From: Oscillospiraceae bacterium
Lineage (GTDB): Bacteria; Bacillota; Clostridia; Oscillospirales; Ruminococcaceae
NCBI GenBank assembly: GCA_021200775.1
Contig: JAJQGB010000009.1
Coordinates: 191,773 to 255,772 of the forward strand
Length of the DNA stretch: 64,000 nucleotides
Direction: 5' to 3'
Shown: piece after piece, positions 1-10,565 of the stretch
Layout of the letters: every line of letters begins with the position of its first letter
How positions within the stretch are numbered: position 1 is the first letter of the stretch
Position numbers and translations under genes: made by a program
Notes under the pieces: model-generated
Database searches by the model: none
What the model was told of the DNA's origin: nothing
What the model saw: only the letters and a program-made list of their open reading frames with translations

Positions 1-1
1 T

Positions 2-376
2 GCAATGGTCGTTCACGGTCACGACGGGCTCGACGAAGCCACCATCTGCGACACAACCACCATCAGCGAAATCAACAACGGCAGAGCAGTCAGCTTCTTC
101 CTGAGCCCCGAGCAGGTCGGTCTTACAAGAGCCGAACCGGGCGCACTCCGTGGCGGCACTCCCGAGGAGAATGCCGAAACAGCCCGTAGAATCCTCAAAG
201 GCGAGGAAAGAGGACCGAAGCGTGATGCAGTTCTTCTCAACAGTGCATTGGGACTTTACATCGGCGGCGCAAATGGAACCCTTAAAGATTGCGTGGCGCT
301 GGCAGGAAATCTAATCGACACCGGCAAGGCTTATGCGAAATTAGAAGAGCTCATCAAGCTTTCAAATGAGGAATAA
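2..376 (+). CDS. trpD: Anthranilate phosphoribosyltransferase, C-terminal part (gene starts before the window)
   Basis: Open at the left edge; AMVVHGHDGLDE...GGTPEENAETARRIL motif; followed by trpC. Confidence 0.93.
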   Translation, partial: AMVVHGHDGLDEATICDTTTISEINNGRAVSFFLSPEQVGLTRAEPGALRGGTPEENAETARRILKGEERGPKRDAVLLNSALGLYIGGANGTLKDCVALAGNLIDTGKAYAKLEELIKLSNEE

Positions 377-378
377 AT

Positions 379-1152
379 ATGATTCTTGACGAACTTGCCC
401 GCAGTACTGTCAAGCGGGTTGAAAAAAGCAAGCTTGAGGCTCCGGAAGTGGTCGAGCAGGCGCTATCCATCAAAAAAGAAAAGCCGTTTTATCTCGAAGA
501 GAAGCTTCGTGAACCCGGGATTTCATTTATCTGTGAAGTCAAGCGTGCTTCGCCCTCAAAAGGGCTGATTGCCCCCGACTTCCCGTATACTGAGATTGCC
601 CGGGATTACGAAAAAGCCGGTGCGGATGCCATAAGCGTCCTAACAGAGCCAGAGTATTTCCTGGGGAGCAACCAGTATCTCGGCGAAATTCGCCGGGAAG
701 TATCAATCCCGATACTCCGCAAAGACTTCACCGTCGACGAGTACCAGATTTATGAGGCTTTGACGATAGGTGCCGATGCAGTTCTTCTGATTTGCGCACT
801 TCTGGATACGGAAACACTCCGGAAGTACATCGCCATTGCCGACAAGCTCGGACTGTCCTGCATTGTGGAAGCTCACGACGAAGCTGAAGTCAAATCCGCA
901 CTTTCTGCGGGAGCACGAATCGTCGGAGTCAATAACCGTAACCTAAAAGACTTCACCGTCGACATCACTAATTCAGCCCGGCTTCGCAAGCTCGTGCCGT
1001 CGGACATCATCTTCATCTCCGAAAGCGGAATCAAGACGAGGGACGATGTTAAGAAGCTTGAAGACGAAAACGTCAACGCCGTCCTAATCGGCGAGACATT
1101 TATGCGGAGCCATGACAAGGCGGCAATGCTAAAAGAATTACGAGGTTTATGA
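379..1152 (+). CDS. trpC: Indole-3-glycerol phosphate synthase
   Basis: FICEVKRASPSKG, ILRKDFTVDEYQIYEA, GVNNRNL motifs; operon context. Confidence 0.97.
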   Translation: MILDELARSTVKRVEKSKLEAPEVVEQALSIKKEKPFYLEEKLREPGISFICEVKRASPSKGLIAPDFPYTEIARDYEKAGADAISVLTEPEYFLGSNQYLGEIRREVSIPILRKDFTVDEYQIYEALTIGADAVLLICALLDTETLRKYIAIADKLGLSCIVEAHDEAEVKSALSAGARIVGVNNRNLKDFTVDITNSARLRKLVPSDIIFISESGIKTRDDVKKLEDENVNAVLIGETFMRSHDKAAMLKELRGL

Positions 1153-1784
1153 TGCCGGCAAAACTTAAAATCTGCGGATTAAAAAGGCGAGAGGATGCCG
1201 AGTATCTAAACGAAGCAAGCCCCGATTTCGCCGGCTTCGTTTTCGCTGGGGCAAAGCGCAAAATCGACTTTGAGACGGCAAAAGCTTTGCGGGAGATTCT
1301 CAACCCAGAGATAAAAACCGTCGGAGTATTCGTGAACGAAGATATCGGCTTCATCCAGAGGCTTGCCGACAATCACATAATCGACTTCGTCCAGCTTCAC
1401 GGCGACGAGGACAACGACTATATCGGAAGACTTCGGAAAGTCTGTAACCTGCCGATAATTAAAGCACAGAGAATCGCAAGTAGGGAAGACATCAAGCCGT
1501 TCGACGCCGATTACTACTTGTTCGACACTAAGCGCACAGGCGAATACGGCGGCACCGGCGAGAGCTTCGACTGGAGCGTTCTGTTGGATATTGAAAAGCC
1601 GTTCTTCCTTGCAGGAGGGATAAATTTAAGCAATCTCGACGAGGCATTGAGAATTGCCGAAGAAAAATCAGCCTTCGCCCTCGACATTTCAAGCGGTGTC
1701 GAGACGGACGGCTTCAAAGATAAACAAAAGATTCAAGAAACAGTCAGGAGAGTGAGAAATTATGAGCAACAGTGCAAGCACTAA
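1149..1784 (+). CDS. trpF: Phosphoribosylanthranilate isomerase
   Basis: [11 protein letters not shown]...VQLHGDE...FDWSVL...[10 protein letters not shown]; overlaps trpC and trpB. Confidence 0.96.
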   Translation: MMPAKLKICGLKRREDAEYLNEASPDFAGFVFAGAKRKIDFETAKALREILNPEIKTVGVFVNEDIGFIQRLADNHIIDFVQLHGDEDNDYIGRLRKVCNLPIIKAQRIASREDIKPFDADYYLFDTKRTGEYGGTGESFDWSVLLDIEKPFFLAGGINLSNLDEALRIAEEKSAFALDISSGVETDGFKDKQKIQETVRRVRNYEQQCKH

Positions 1785-2973
1785 CCCTAACAGCAAGGGC
1801 AGATTCGGTATCCACGGCGGACAGTATGTCCCCGAAACGCTGATGAACGCCGTCAACGAGCTTGAAGAGGCTTATAACTACTATAAAAACGACCCGAAGT
1901 TCAACCGGGAACTCGACCGCCTTATGCGTGAATACGCAGGGCGTCCGTCGCTTCTTTACTATGCTGAGAAGATGACAAAAGACCTGGGCGGAGCGAAAAT
2001 CTACTTAAAGCGTGAGGACCTCAACCACACCGGTGCGCACAAAATCAATAATGTTCTCGGGCAGGTTCTTCTCGCCAAGAAGATGGGCAAGACCCGAGTA
2101 ATCGCCGAAACGGGAGCCGGTCAGCACGGAGTCGCAACCGCCACCGTCGCCGCACTTATGGATATGGAGTGCGAAGTTTATATGGGCGCCATCGACTGCG
2201 AAAGACAGGCTCTGAACGTCTACCGCATGAAGCTTTTGGGAGCAAAAGTCCACCCGGTTGAGAGCGGCACCCGAGTCCTGAAAGACGCCGTAAACGAGAC
2301 CATGCGTGAATGGACGAACCGTGTCAGCGACACCCACTATGTTTTGGGAAGTGTCATGGGACCTCACCCGTTCCCGATGATTGTCCGTGACTTCCAAAGC
2401 GTCATCAGCCGTGAGGCAAGGGCTCAGATTCTTGAAAAAGAAGGCAAGCTTCCGGCGGCAGTTCTCGCCTGTGTCGGCGGAGGAAGCAACGCCATGGGCA
2501 TGTTCTATCACTTCATCCCAGATGAAGGCGTCCGCCTTATCGGCTGTGAAGCGGCAGGAAAGGGAATCGACACCGATAAGCACGCCGCCACTATGGCAAA
2601 AGGCAAATTAGGCATCTTCCACGGCATGAAGTCCTACTTCTGCCAGAACGAATACGGTCAGATTGACGAGGTCTACTCTATCTCAGCAGGTCTTGACTAC
2701 CCCGGCATCGGTCCCGAGCATGCTAATCTTAAAGACACCGGCAGAGCCGAATATGTCCCGATAACCGACGACGAAGCGGTCGACGCTTTCGAGTATCTTT
2801 CAAGAACCGAGGGCATTATCCCCGCAATCGAGAGCTCCCACGCCGTTGCGTATGCAATGAAGATTGCAAAGGACTTCAGCCCCGACGACAGCATCATTAT
2901 CTGCCTTTCCGGCAGAGGAGACAAGGACGTTGCGGCAATCGCCAGATACAGAGGAGTTGATATTTATGAGTAG
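1762..2973 (+). CDS. trpB: Tryptophan synthase beta chain
   Basis: [41 protein letters not shown]. Confidence 0.98.
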   Translation: MSNSASTNPNSKGRFGIHGGQYVPETLMNAVNELEEAYNYYKNDPKFNRELDRLMREYAGRPSLLYYAEKMTKDLGGAKIYLKREDLNHTGAHKINNVLGQVLLAKKMGKTRVIAETGAGQHGVATATVAALMDMECEVYMGAIDCERQALNVYRMKLLGAKVHPVESGTRVLKDAVNETMREWTNRVSDTHYVLGSVMGPHPFPMIVRDFQSVISREARAQILEKEGKLPAAVLACVGGGSNAMGMFYHFIPDEGVRLIGCEAAGKGIDTDKHAATMAKGKLGIFHGMKSYFCQNEYGQIDEVYSISAGLDYPGIGPEHANLKDTGRAEYVPITDDEAVDAFEYLSRTEGIIPAIESSHAVAYAMKIAKDFSPDDSIIICLSGRGDKDVAAIARYRGVDIYE

Positions 2974-3733
2974 AATTGCAAGCCTCAAAGCGGGGAAGTG
3001 CTTTGTTGGATTCCTCACCGGCGGCGACCCGAACCTTGATAAAACCTACGACTATATTTTAGATATGGCGGAAGCCGGAGCCGACCTCATCGAAATCGGC
3101 GTCCCGTTCTCCGACCCGATTGCCGAGGGAACGGTGATTCAGGAAGCAAATATCCGGGCTCTTTCAGTCGGCACGACTACCGACGGCATCTTCGACTGTG
3201 TCGAAAAAGTCAGAAAGAAGACCGAAGTGCCGCTGGTTCTCCTGACATACGCAAACCCCGTTTATACCTACGGCAAGGACAGATTCTTCGGAAAATGCGA
3301 GGAAGTCGGCATCGACGGAGTAATCGTCCCGGATGTCCCGTTTGAAGAGAAAGCGGAGTTTTCAGAAGAAGCGAAAGCCCACCACATCGACATCATCTCG
3401 ATGATAGCTCCGACGAGCGACGAGCGCATCACAAAAATCGCCTCAGAAGCTCAGGGATTCCTCTACATCGTCTCCTCCATGGGTGTAACCGGCGTCCGGG
3501 AGAAGATAACGACCGATGTCAGGTCGATAGTCGAGAAAGCCAAAGCCGCAACCGATATTCCAATTTTCATCGGCTTCGGTATCAGCACCCCCGAGCAGGT
3601 CAAGGAATACACCTCCTACGCCGACGGCGCCATCGTCGGCAGTGCGATAGTAAAAATCATCGCCCGAAACGGCGAAAATGCCAGCGAAGAGCTCAAAGAA
3701 TACGTGAATGCGATGAAGGCTGGAACACGGTAA
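2966..3733 (+). CDS. trpA: Tryptophan synthase alpha chain
   Basis: [31 protein letters not shown]; start chosen at the ATG overlapping the trpB end rather than ORF start 2864. Confidence 0.96.
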   Translation: MSRIASLKAGKCFVGFLTGGDPNLDKTYDYILDMAEAGADLIEIGVPFSDPIAEGTVIQEANIRALSVGTTTDGIFDCVEKVRKKTEVPLVLLTYANPVYTYGKDRFFGKCEEVGIDGVIVPDVPFEEKAEFSEEAKAHHIDIISMIAPTSDERITKIASEAQGFLYIVSSMGVTGVREKITTDVRSIVEKAKAATDIPIFIGFGISTPEQVKEYTSYADGAIVGSAIVKIIARNGENASEELKEYVNAMKAGTR

Positions 3734-3876
3734 ACCCTTCAGTCAGCCACTTCGTGGCTGCCAGCTCCCCTTTCAGGGGAGCCTTTTTCTGCCTCTTTGC
3801 AAGCTCCCGGGAGAACGACACAAAGCCTCCCCCGAAGGGGGAGGGGGACCGCCGCCAAAGGCGGTGGTGGAGGGGT
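3732..3876. repeat. Dispersed palindromic intergenic repeat, copy A
   Basis: CTCCCCTTTCAGGGGAGCC ... CCTCCCCCGAAGGGGGAGG ... variable hairpin ... GGAGGGG; recurs five more times in the window. Confidence 0.85.
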
Positions 3877-4010
3877 GCAAGTTCGGCAACGCCGAACTTG
3901 CCGACTTCGCAAAGCGAAGTCGTCGCCTCACGCAGGAGGCGCTCGTCAAGGCGGCAAAGCCGCCGCAGACGAAAATTCCCAAAAAATCTCCATTCCCGCC
4001 CCAATCCCTC

Positions 4011-4039
4011 TTGACATCCTCCGAAAAATATGCTATAAT
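4011..4039 (+). promoter_or_regulatory. SigmaA-type promoter TTGACA-N17-TATAAT
   Basis: Exact consensus hexamers with 17 bp spacer upstream of the 4105 CDS. Confidence 0.85.
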
Positions 4040-4104
4040 TAATTGAGAGCACTAAAAATAAGTGCGCACTTACTATTTTTTCTATATCAAAGGAGGAAAC
4101 CCCG

Positions 4105-6942
4105 ATGACAAAAAAGCTTTTTATCCTTTTCCTGACCCTCTGCCTTGCGGTGGTGGGGATGACAGTTGTAGCAATGGCGGACGCGCTGGATTCCATTCAG
4201 ATTGCCGGCATAGATCTTGCAAGCGGGCAGTATGTCGATAGTGGAGTTGTTCAAGTCGATTCAGTTCAAACAGGTGACCCCACTTCTGGTTCTGGTTATG
4301 CCTACTACCTGAATGGTACTCTGTATCTGAACAATTTTACGGTGGATGCAGGCTATGTCTACGCCATATTTGCATACGGAGACCTGACAATAGAAATATC
4401 TGGGACAAATAGTATTTCATCAAATCTCGGTGCAATTTCCTTAAGCGGCAATCTTAGTATCACCGGTAGTGGCTGTCTGACAGCTAAAGGCGGAATTTAC
4501 TCAAATTCCGGCATCACCGTCACCCCTTCGACCGGCGGGATTTTAGAGGTTACTGTGGGTAGCACTACTTCTTACTATAGCGAAGCAACTTCGCTTGGTA
4601 CTTCGCTGTCTGGCACCGTCACCATCAAGCCCCACACTCACTCTTACGTAAACAATGAGTGCGTTTGCGGTGCGAAGGATTATGGGACGGTTAATATTGG
4701 AAATGCGACGCTGAAGGATGGGCAGTATGCACTCGTTGACGGATATAATATGTCAGTCTATGACGGCACTCCGTCCGGCACGAGCTATGCTTATTTCAGT
4801 GGCGGTGTGCTGTATCTCAATAACTTTTCATGTGGGTCGTACTCTTCAAATGGCATTTCCTGTTACAACGATTTGACGATAAATCTGACAGGAACAAACA
4901 GTATTACAGGTACGGGTATTGTAGTTTCGGGGAGCCTGTCCATCGGCGGAACCGGCAGTCTGACAGTGACGACTGAAGACTATGGTTATGCCGCAATTTT
5001 GGCTAATGGAGATATTACCTTTAAAGGCGTTACCATTGACGTTACCTCGAATGAAGGTTTTGCAATAGCTATAGAGACTCAAGGCAGTGTCATAATATCC
5101 GGGAGCGACGTAACCTTATCGTCTTCTGTTACAAACAGTGGAGATGCGGCTATGACAATATATGCATATGTTGATATTGTCATTGAAAACGGGAGCACCC
5201 TGACAGCCACGGCTTCTTTCGCCGGTGAAAAGGGAATTGCTCGCACCTTATATGCTATTAATAGCATCTCCATCACAGACAGCACTGTTACAAAGATTGA
5301 GGCATCCGGCTATGCGGGACATGCAATGTATGCCCAGATGGGTGCTATCACCATAACAAACAGCACTGTGAATGCTTCTGCAACAGCCACGGCTGATGAA
5401 TATGCTCCCAACGGTTACGACGGCAGGGCAATTTATGCGAGTGCCGGCGACGTCACCATAACGAAAAGCACCGTGACCGCCACATCCACCGGCGTCACAT
5501 ATGCTTACGATATCTATGCGTCCGAGGACGTTTCAATTTCCGGCAGTGACGTGACCACTACAGCGACTGCTTCCGGCACAGGCAGTGAGGCTAGTGCAAT
5601 CTTTGCTTATGGCGGAAGTATAGATATCACCGAAAGTGAAGTAGTTGCGGAGGCGTCGGCGTATAAGATTGATGGAGCGATTCTTACATATAGCGCCGAC
5701 AAGGATATTACTATAACTGACAGTGATGTAACCGCAACATCAACAAGCGGGGTATACCGTGATAACGGAGGAGCAATCGCAACTTATGATACCGGTAGCG
5801 ACATCATCATTTCAGGAAGCAAAATTACGGCAAATTCAATCAGCAACTCCACTACAAGAAAGAACTTCGGTGCAATCTCTGCTATGGGTTCGGTTAATGT
5901 TTCTGAGAGTGAACTGGAGCTCAAGTCCACAGGCGGATATGTCTATGGCACACTTCATGCTGAAGAGAATATCACGGTAACAGACAGTGAGTTAGTGGCT
6001 ACTGCCGATGGAATAGTGGCTTATGCAATGGTTGCTATTGATGGGGAAATCGATATTTCCGGAAGCAATGTAAGCGCAACAGCAACAGGTACAACTGCGC
6101 AGAGTGCAATTTACGTGACAGATGGCGACATTATTCTGACTCCCGGCACCGGTGAGGCGCTTGAAGTTACTCTTGGAACAAACAACCCGGTTTACTACTA
6201 TAGCGAAACGACTGTCGAGGATAACGGCTGGTCGAGCTATGGCTACGTAAAAATCGCAGTTTCCAACCACACCCACTCCTACACACCAAGTGTGACTACC
6301 GAGGCTACCTGCACCACAGATGGCGTGATGACTTACACCTGCGCATGTGGTGATAGCTATACAGAATCCATCCCGGCAACCGGGCATGATTATGAAGAAA
6401 CAGTAACTGAGCCTACTTGCACCGAAGGTGGGTACACTACTTATACTTGCTCCAACTGTGGCGACACGTATACTGCGGACGAGACAGAAGCGCTCGGGCA
6501 CAGTTACGTATACCAGGGCTTTGCTTGGTCGGGAGATTTGAAGTCGGCTACGGCGACGTTTGAGTGCTCGGCTTGCGGGGACGTGCAGGTTGTGGATGCT
6601 ACAGTCACTTCAAGAAATGTTCTCGGAGTGGTTACGAGGGTGGCGACGGTGGAGTTTGGCGGCGCAAGCTACAATTCTGACCCTGTCACAACCGGCACCA
6701 GCCTCCTGATAATCGGCACTCTCACTCAGACAGAATCTGAAGAAGTCGACTCGGAAGAAGTCGATTCCGAAGAAGTCGAAATCACCGAGCCGATAGAGGA
6801 CTCGAACACCGAATCCGAGCCGGAGGAAGAAGCAACTGAACCCGAGCCGGAGACAAACCCGACCACCGGGGCTGTGGTGGCAATGTTGCCGGTGACTATG
6901 GCGATTGCGGCATTTGCGGCTGGGAAGAAGCGAATTGGCTGA
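4105..6942 (+). CDS. Large secreted repeat protein, probably cell-wall anchored (NPTTG-TM-basic tail)
   Basis: N-terminal signal peptide; repeated beta-rich ITITNSTV/ISGSDVT segments; CTxDG-TYTCxCG Cys repeats; C-terminus NPTTGAVVAMLPVTMAIAAFAAGKKRIG. Confidence 0.8.
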   Translation: MTKKLFILFLTLCLAVVGMTVVAMADALDSIQIAGIDLASGQYVDSGVVQVDSVQTGDPTSGSGYAYYLNGTLYLNNFTVDAGYVYAIFAYGDLTIEISGTNSISSNLGAISLSGNLSITGSGCLTAKGGIYSNSGITVTPSTGGILEVTVGSTTSYYSEATSLGTSLSGTVTIKPHTHSYVNNECVCGAKDYGTVNIGNATLKDGQYALVDGYNMSVYDGTPSGTSYAYFSGGVLYLNNFSCGSYSSNGISCYNDLTINLTGTNSITGTGIVVSGSLSIGGTGSLTVTTEDYGYAAILANGDITFKGVTIDVTSNEGFAIAIETQGSVIISGSDVTLSSSVTNSGDAAMTIYAYVDIVIENGSTLTATASFAGEKGIARTLYAINSISITDSTVTKIEASGYAGHAMYAQMGAITITNSTVNASATATADEYAPNGYDGRAIYASAGDVTITKSTVTATSTGVTYAYDIYASEDVSISGSDVTTTATASGTGSEASAIFAYGGSIDITESEVVAEASAYKIDGAILTYSADKDITITDSDVTATSTSGVYRDNGGAIATYDTGSDIIISGSKITANSISNSTTRKNFGAISAMGSVNVSESELELKSTGGYVYGTLHAEENITVTDSELVATADGIVAYAMVAIDGEIDISGSNVSATATGTTAQSAIYVTDGDIILTPGTGEALEVTLGTNNPVYYYSETTVEDNGWSSYGYVKIAVSNHTHSYTPSVTTEATCTTDGVMTYTCACGDSYTESIPATGHDYEETVTEPTCTEGGYTTYTCSNCGDTYTADETEALGHSYVYQGFAWSGDLKSATATFECSACGDVQVVDATVTSRNVLGVVTRVATVEFGGASYNSDPVTTGTSLLIIGTLTQTESEEVDSEEVDSEEVEITEPIEDSNTESEPEEEATEPEPETNPTTGAVVAMLPVTMAIAAFAAGKKRIG

Positions 6943-6944
6943 CT

Positions 6945-7134
6945 ACGACTTGCCTTCGGCAAGTCGGCAAGTTCGGCGATGCCGAACTTGCACCCTTCAG
7001 TCGCCCTTCGGGCGCCAGCTCCCCTTTCAGGGGAGCCTTCTTCTGCCTCTTTGCAAGCTTTTGAGAGAACGACACAAAGCCTCCCCTGAAAGGGGAGGAG
7101 GACCGCCGGCGAAGCCGGTGGTGGAGGGGTTTCC
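6945..7134. repeat. Dispersed palindromic intergenic repeat, copy B
   Basis: CTCCCCTTTCAGGGGAGCC...CCTCCCCTGAAAGGGGAGG...CCGGCGAAGCCGG...GGAGGGGTTTCC. Confidence 0.85.
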
Positions 7135-7437
7135 TCTGCTAAAATATTCACATCTTCCCTGAACATCCCTTCAGGAAAACAAAATGCGGTCTGGTGCATG
7201 AAAGTGTGTCCGACCGCTTTGTTATGCAACCTGCACAACTTTCATCAGCGTTTCTTGTACAAAATGACGATTGAAATCGAATGTGAAAAGGTGTATAATC
7301 ATTTCATCCCGAAATGCTCATTTTTCAACATCCCTTTTTTTGTTGAAAATGGTTTTATGATATCAGTGCAGATTTCGTTCCGGCGTTTCGGAATCCATTA
7401 GAGATGGCTCTAATGTAAAATTTATCGGAGGTGCTTT

Positions 7438-8892
7438 ATGAAGAAATTTATCGCATTGCTTCTCGCAGGAATTATGATAGTCGCACTTGTCGGCTGTGGC
7501 AGTTCCTCCAGAGAAGTAATCCAGCTTACCTTCGCTACCCAGGATGCCGAGGCTATTCTTGCAGCCGCAGGTATCATGCTTCCCGATGTCGAAGAGACAG
7601 CGGCGGCAGGAACCACAGTCAAGTGGTTTGCTTGGTACGACGATATGCAGAACTATTCAGACGATGAGATTATCAATTCCGGTTACTGGACCTTCCAGGA
7701 AAAGTACGGTTGCTCCGTAACATGGGTTGAGTGCACTTGGGACACAAGATTTGATGAGCTTGCTACTCTTATCCTGGCTTCCACTTCGCCCGACTTCTAT
7801 CCCGGACATGATGATATCTTCCCGTCCAAGTGTATCAAGGGTATGTTCGTCCCTGTTGACGACTACATAGACTATGATGATGCTCTTTGGGCAGCTGAGA
7901 AGGATTACGCCTACACCTACTATTCCATCAAGGACAGACCTTACGTTATCGTATTCGATAACACCTTCAACAATGTCTGCGCTTATAACAGAAGAGTCAT
8001 GGAAGAGTACGGCTATGACGATCCCGCCGAGCTTTACTACAACAACGAGTGGACATGGGATACCTTCTATGAGATGTGCATCGACTTCACCGACGAGTCT
8101 GAGAACAGATACGCTCTCGACGGTTGGTACTATGGCTTGGCTCTCATGCATTCCTGCGGTGAGACAATAGTCCAGTATGATACCGCAAATCAGCAGTTTG
8201 TATCGAATCTTGACTCTGCGGCTATCGAGCGTGCGGCTAACCTTCTTTACGAGCTTTCCAAGAACAACTGCCTCTATCCTGTATGGGACAACGGTTGGAC
8301 TATCAGAAACAGCGTTGAAGGCGGCGGCATGAACGAAGGACTCTGCCTCTTCTATCTCGGCGGCACTTGGATGTTCACCGGCTCTGTCAGCACCATCAGC
8401 CCTGTCTGGGGCGACATGGAGGACGGCGAGCTCATGTTTGTTCCGCTTCCTCGTGACGATGACGGCGACGGCAACTACTACACCGAGTCCATCCCGACCG
8501 GCTACTGCATCATCCAGGGTTCCACCAATCCTGAAGGCGTTGCGCTCCTCTCCGCCTGCATGAGATTCAAGGTTCTCGACCCGACAGTTGTCAACATCGA
8601 CAGACTCCAGCTCGAAGAGACCTATCTCTGGACTGAGGAAATGCTCGACATGTACGATGAGTGCTATGCACTTTCAACTGCAACCCACGTTATCGTTACC
8701 TATGGCGAAGGCTACGGCGACAAGCTCTACACAGTAGTTGACTCTCTCGAAAGATTCGCAACTTCTTCTGACGCTTTCACATGGGCACAGATGAAGGAAT
8801 CCTATTCCGAGCAGATTGAGTACTATGTAAACCAGCTCAACGAGCAGATTGCGGCATACGACCCGTACTCGATGAACGATTATGAAGGATAA
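7438..8892 (+). CDS. Extracellular solute-binding lipoprotein (ABC-type family)
   Basis: Lipobox VGCGSSSREV; VKWFAWYDD; paralogous to the CDSs at 37150, 38843 and 49173. Confidence 0.8.
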   Translation: MKKFIALLLAGIMIVALVGCGSSSREVIQLTFATQDAEAILAAAGIMLPDVEETAAAGTTVKWFAWYDDMQNYSDDEIINSGYWTFQEKYGCSVTWVECTWDTRFDELATLILASTSPDFYPGHDDIFPSKCIKGMFVPVDDYIDYDDALWAAEKDYAYTYYSIKDRPYVIVFDNTFNNVCAYNRRVMEEYGYDDPAELYYNNEWTWDTFYEMCIDFTDESENRYALDGWYYGLALMHSCGETIVQYDTANQQFVSNLDSAAIERAANLLYELSKNNCLYPVWDNGWTIRNSVEGGGMNEGLCLFYLGGTWMFTGSVSTISPVWGDMEDGELMFVPLPRDDDGDGNYYTESIPTGYCIIQGSTNPEGVALLSACMRFKVLDPTVVNIDRLQLEETYLWTEEMLDMYDECYALSTATHVIVTYGEGYGDKLYTVVDSLERFATSSDAFTWAQMKESYSEQIEYYVNQLNEQIAAYDPYSMNDYEG

Positions 8893-8899
8893 GGCTGAG

Positions 8900-9065
8900 G
8901 AAACCCCTCAGTCGGAGTTTGTGAAGCAAATCTCCCGAAGTTCGCTTGCGAACTTCTGCGCTCCCCTTTCAGGGGAGCCTTTTTTTATTCTCTCAAACGC
9001 TTTATAGAAGCAGTCATAGCCTCCCCTGAAAGGGGAGGTGCCGGCGAAGCCGGCGGAGGGGTTTC
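8900..9065. repeat. Dispersed palindromic intergenic repeat, copy C
   Basis: GAAACCCCTCAGTC...CTCCCCTTTCAGGGGAG...CCTCCCCTGAAAGGGGAGGTGCCGGCGAAGCCGGCGGAGGGGTTTC. Confidence 0.85.
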
Positions 9066-9074
9066 GTAAAATCC

Positions 9075-9107
9075 AAACTACAGCACCCAAACCGACCGTG
9101 CTATAAT
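9075..9107 (+). promoter_or_regulatory. Island-type promoter AAACTACAG-N18-TATAAT
   Basis: Same AAACTAC-N20-TATAAT geometry at four other places in the window. Confidence 0.7.
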
Positions 9108-9152
9108 GATACTAACGACTTAATGTACGGCTGTGGCTGTGTTTGGAGGGCT

Positions 9153-10565
9153 ATGATGACTGAAGATATGAACAAAAAATCCGATGCGCTGACGAAGAGG
9201 GAGGGCGCTATCTACCGGGATTTGCCGCCTGAGAAGGAAAACCCTGCGCCGGAACCGGTTTCTACCACGAAAATAAAACCTAAAAAAGTTGCTCGTTGCC
9301 CGTTCTGTATGAAATCGGTCGGCGATGGTTACGGCATAAAAATCTGTGATGAATGTGCGAAAAATCCGAAGTTTGCAGATTATAAATCATCAGTGCACCA
9401 GCTTCCGCTGGGAACCGTCCTGAAAAACCAGTATCTTGTTGGAAGAGCTCTTGGCGAAGGCGGCTTCGGAATCACCTATATCGGCTGTGACGTGTCGCTC
9501 GACATGAAGGTTGCAATAAAGGAGTACTACCCGGTCGGAATCTCTATGAGACAGTCGACGATGTCCCTCAATGTTTTGAGCACCACTAACGCCGCCGACG
9601 ACTTCGAGAAGGGCAAGGAGAAGTTCCTGAACGAAGCGAGAATCATGGCACGCCTTGTAAAGCAGAGCGAGGTAGTCTCGGTAATCGACTTCTTCGAGGA
9701 GAACAACTCCGCCTATATCGTAATGGAGTATATCGAGGGCACCACCCTCAAAAAGCAGACCGAGCTTAAAGGCGGACGAATCCCGTCAAGGGAGCTTTTT
9801 GCAATGCTGGAGCCGATGTTCGGAGCACTTCAGACGGTTCACGACGCCGGTCTTATCCATAGAGATATAAGCCCCGACAACCTGATGATTGAAAACGGCA
9901 GACTTCGGCTTATCGATTTTGGCTGTGCCAGGGACGTCTCCGAAAATTCCGAGACGCAGACTATAACTCTCAAACACGGCTATGCGCCGCTTGAACAGTA
10001 TCAGAGAAAGGGTCAGGGACCGTGGACGGACGTCTATGCCTTTGCGGCATCGATTTACTACTGCCTTACAGGTCAGATTCCCGAGCGCTCGGTCGACAGA
10101 ATCTCCGAGGACGGACTTATTCCACCAAGAAAGCTCCACGCCGACATCTCGGAACAGCAGGAGAAATCCATCATGTTAGCACTCGGCGTCCGACCGACAG
10201 ACCGGTTCCAGTCGATGAAGGAGTTTCACGACAGCCTCTATGACGGACTCACCATCAAGCGCTACTGTTCCTCCTGCCACAAGCAGATTGGCGACACCGC
10301 TGCCTATTGCCGGTGGTGCGGCAAACCGGTCAATGAATGGGTTGCAAAGACTGCTGACGACAGAAAGCTCTTCCCGAAGCTGAAGCTCTTTGGAAAGAAG
10401 AAGGAGGATGAGGACGAAGGAATCACCGTCCAGGATATGCCGTCCTTCTCAGAAAAGATTTCCGTACCGGACGAGGTTAAAGCTTCTACCGAAATCATTA
10501 CCGAAGAAAGCGAGGGTGAATCATGTATTGCGAAAAATGCGGATACAAGCTCCGCCGAGGAGTAA
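9153..10565 (+). CDS. Ser/Thr protein kinase with N- and C-terminal zinc ribbons
   Basis: CPFC...CDEC, LGEGGFGITY glycine loop, HRDISPDN, DFGCARD, C-terminal CSSC...CRWCG; RBS ggaggg before ATG 9153. Confidence 0.92.
   Translation: MMTEDMNKKSDALTKREGAIYRDLPPEKENPAPEPVSTTKIKPKKVARCPFCMKSVGDGYGIKICDECAKNPKFADYKSSVHQLPLGTVLKNQYLVGRALGEGGFGITYIGCDVSLDMKVAIKEYYPVGISMRQSTMSLNVLSTTNAADDFEKGKEKFLNEARIMARLVKQSEVVSVIDFFEENNSAYIVMEYIEGTTLKKQTELKGGRIPSRELFAMLEPMFGALQTVHDAGLIHRDISPDNLMIENGRLRLIDFGCARDVSENSETQTITLKHGYAPLEQYQRKGQGPWTDVYAFAASIYYCLTGQIPERSVDRISEDGLIPPRKLHADISEQQEKSIMLALGVRPTDRFQSMKEFHDSLYDGLTIKRYCSSCHKQIGDTAAYCRWCGKPVNEWVAKTADDRKLFPKLKLFGKKKEDEDEGITVQDMPSFSEKISVPDEVKASTEIITEESEGESCIAKNADTSSAEE

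Noticed and set aside
2005-2583. 192-aa minus-strand ORF
   Set aside because: Antisense to trpB, no recognisable protein features.
3693-4196. ORFs at 3693-4196 (-), 3754-4014 (+), 3797-4042 (+), 6726-7238 (-)
   Set aside because: They translate palindromic repeats A and B; Arg/Pro/Gly-rich nonsense with no RBS.
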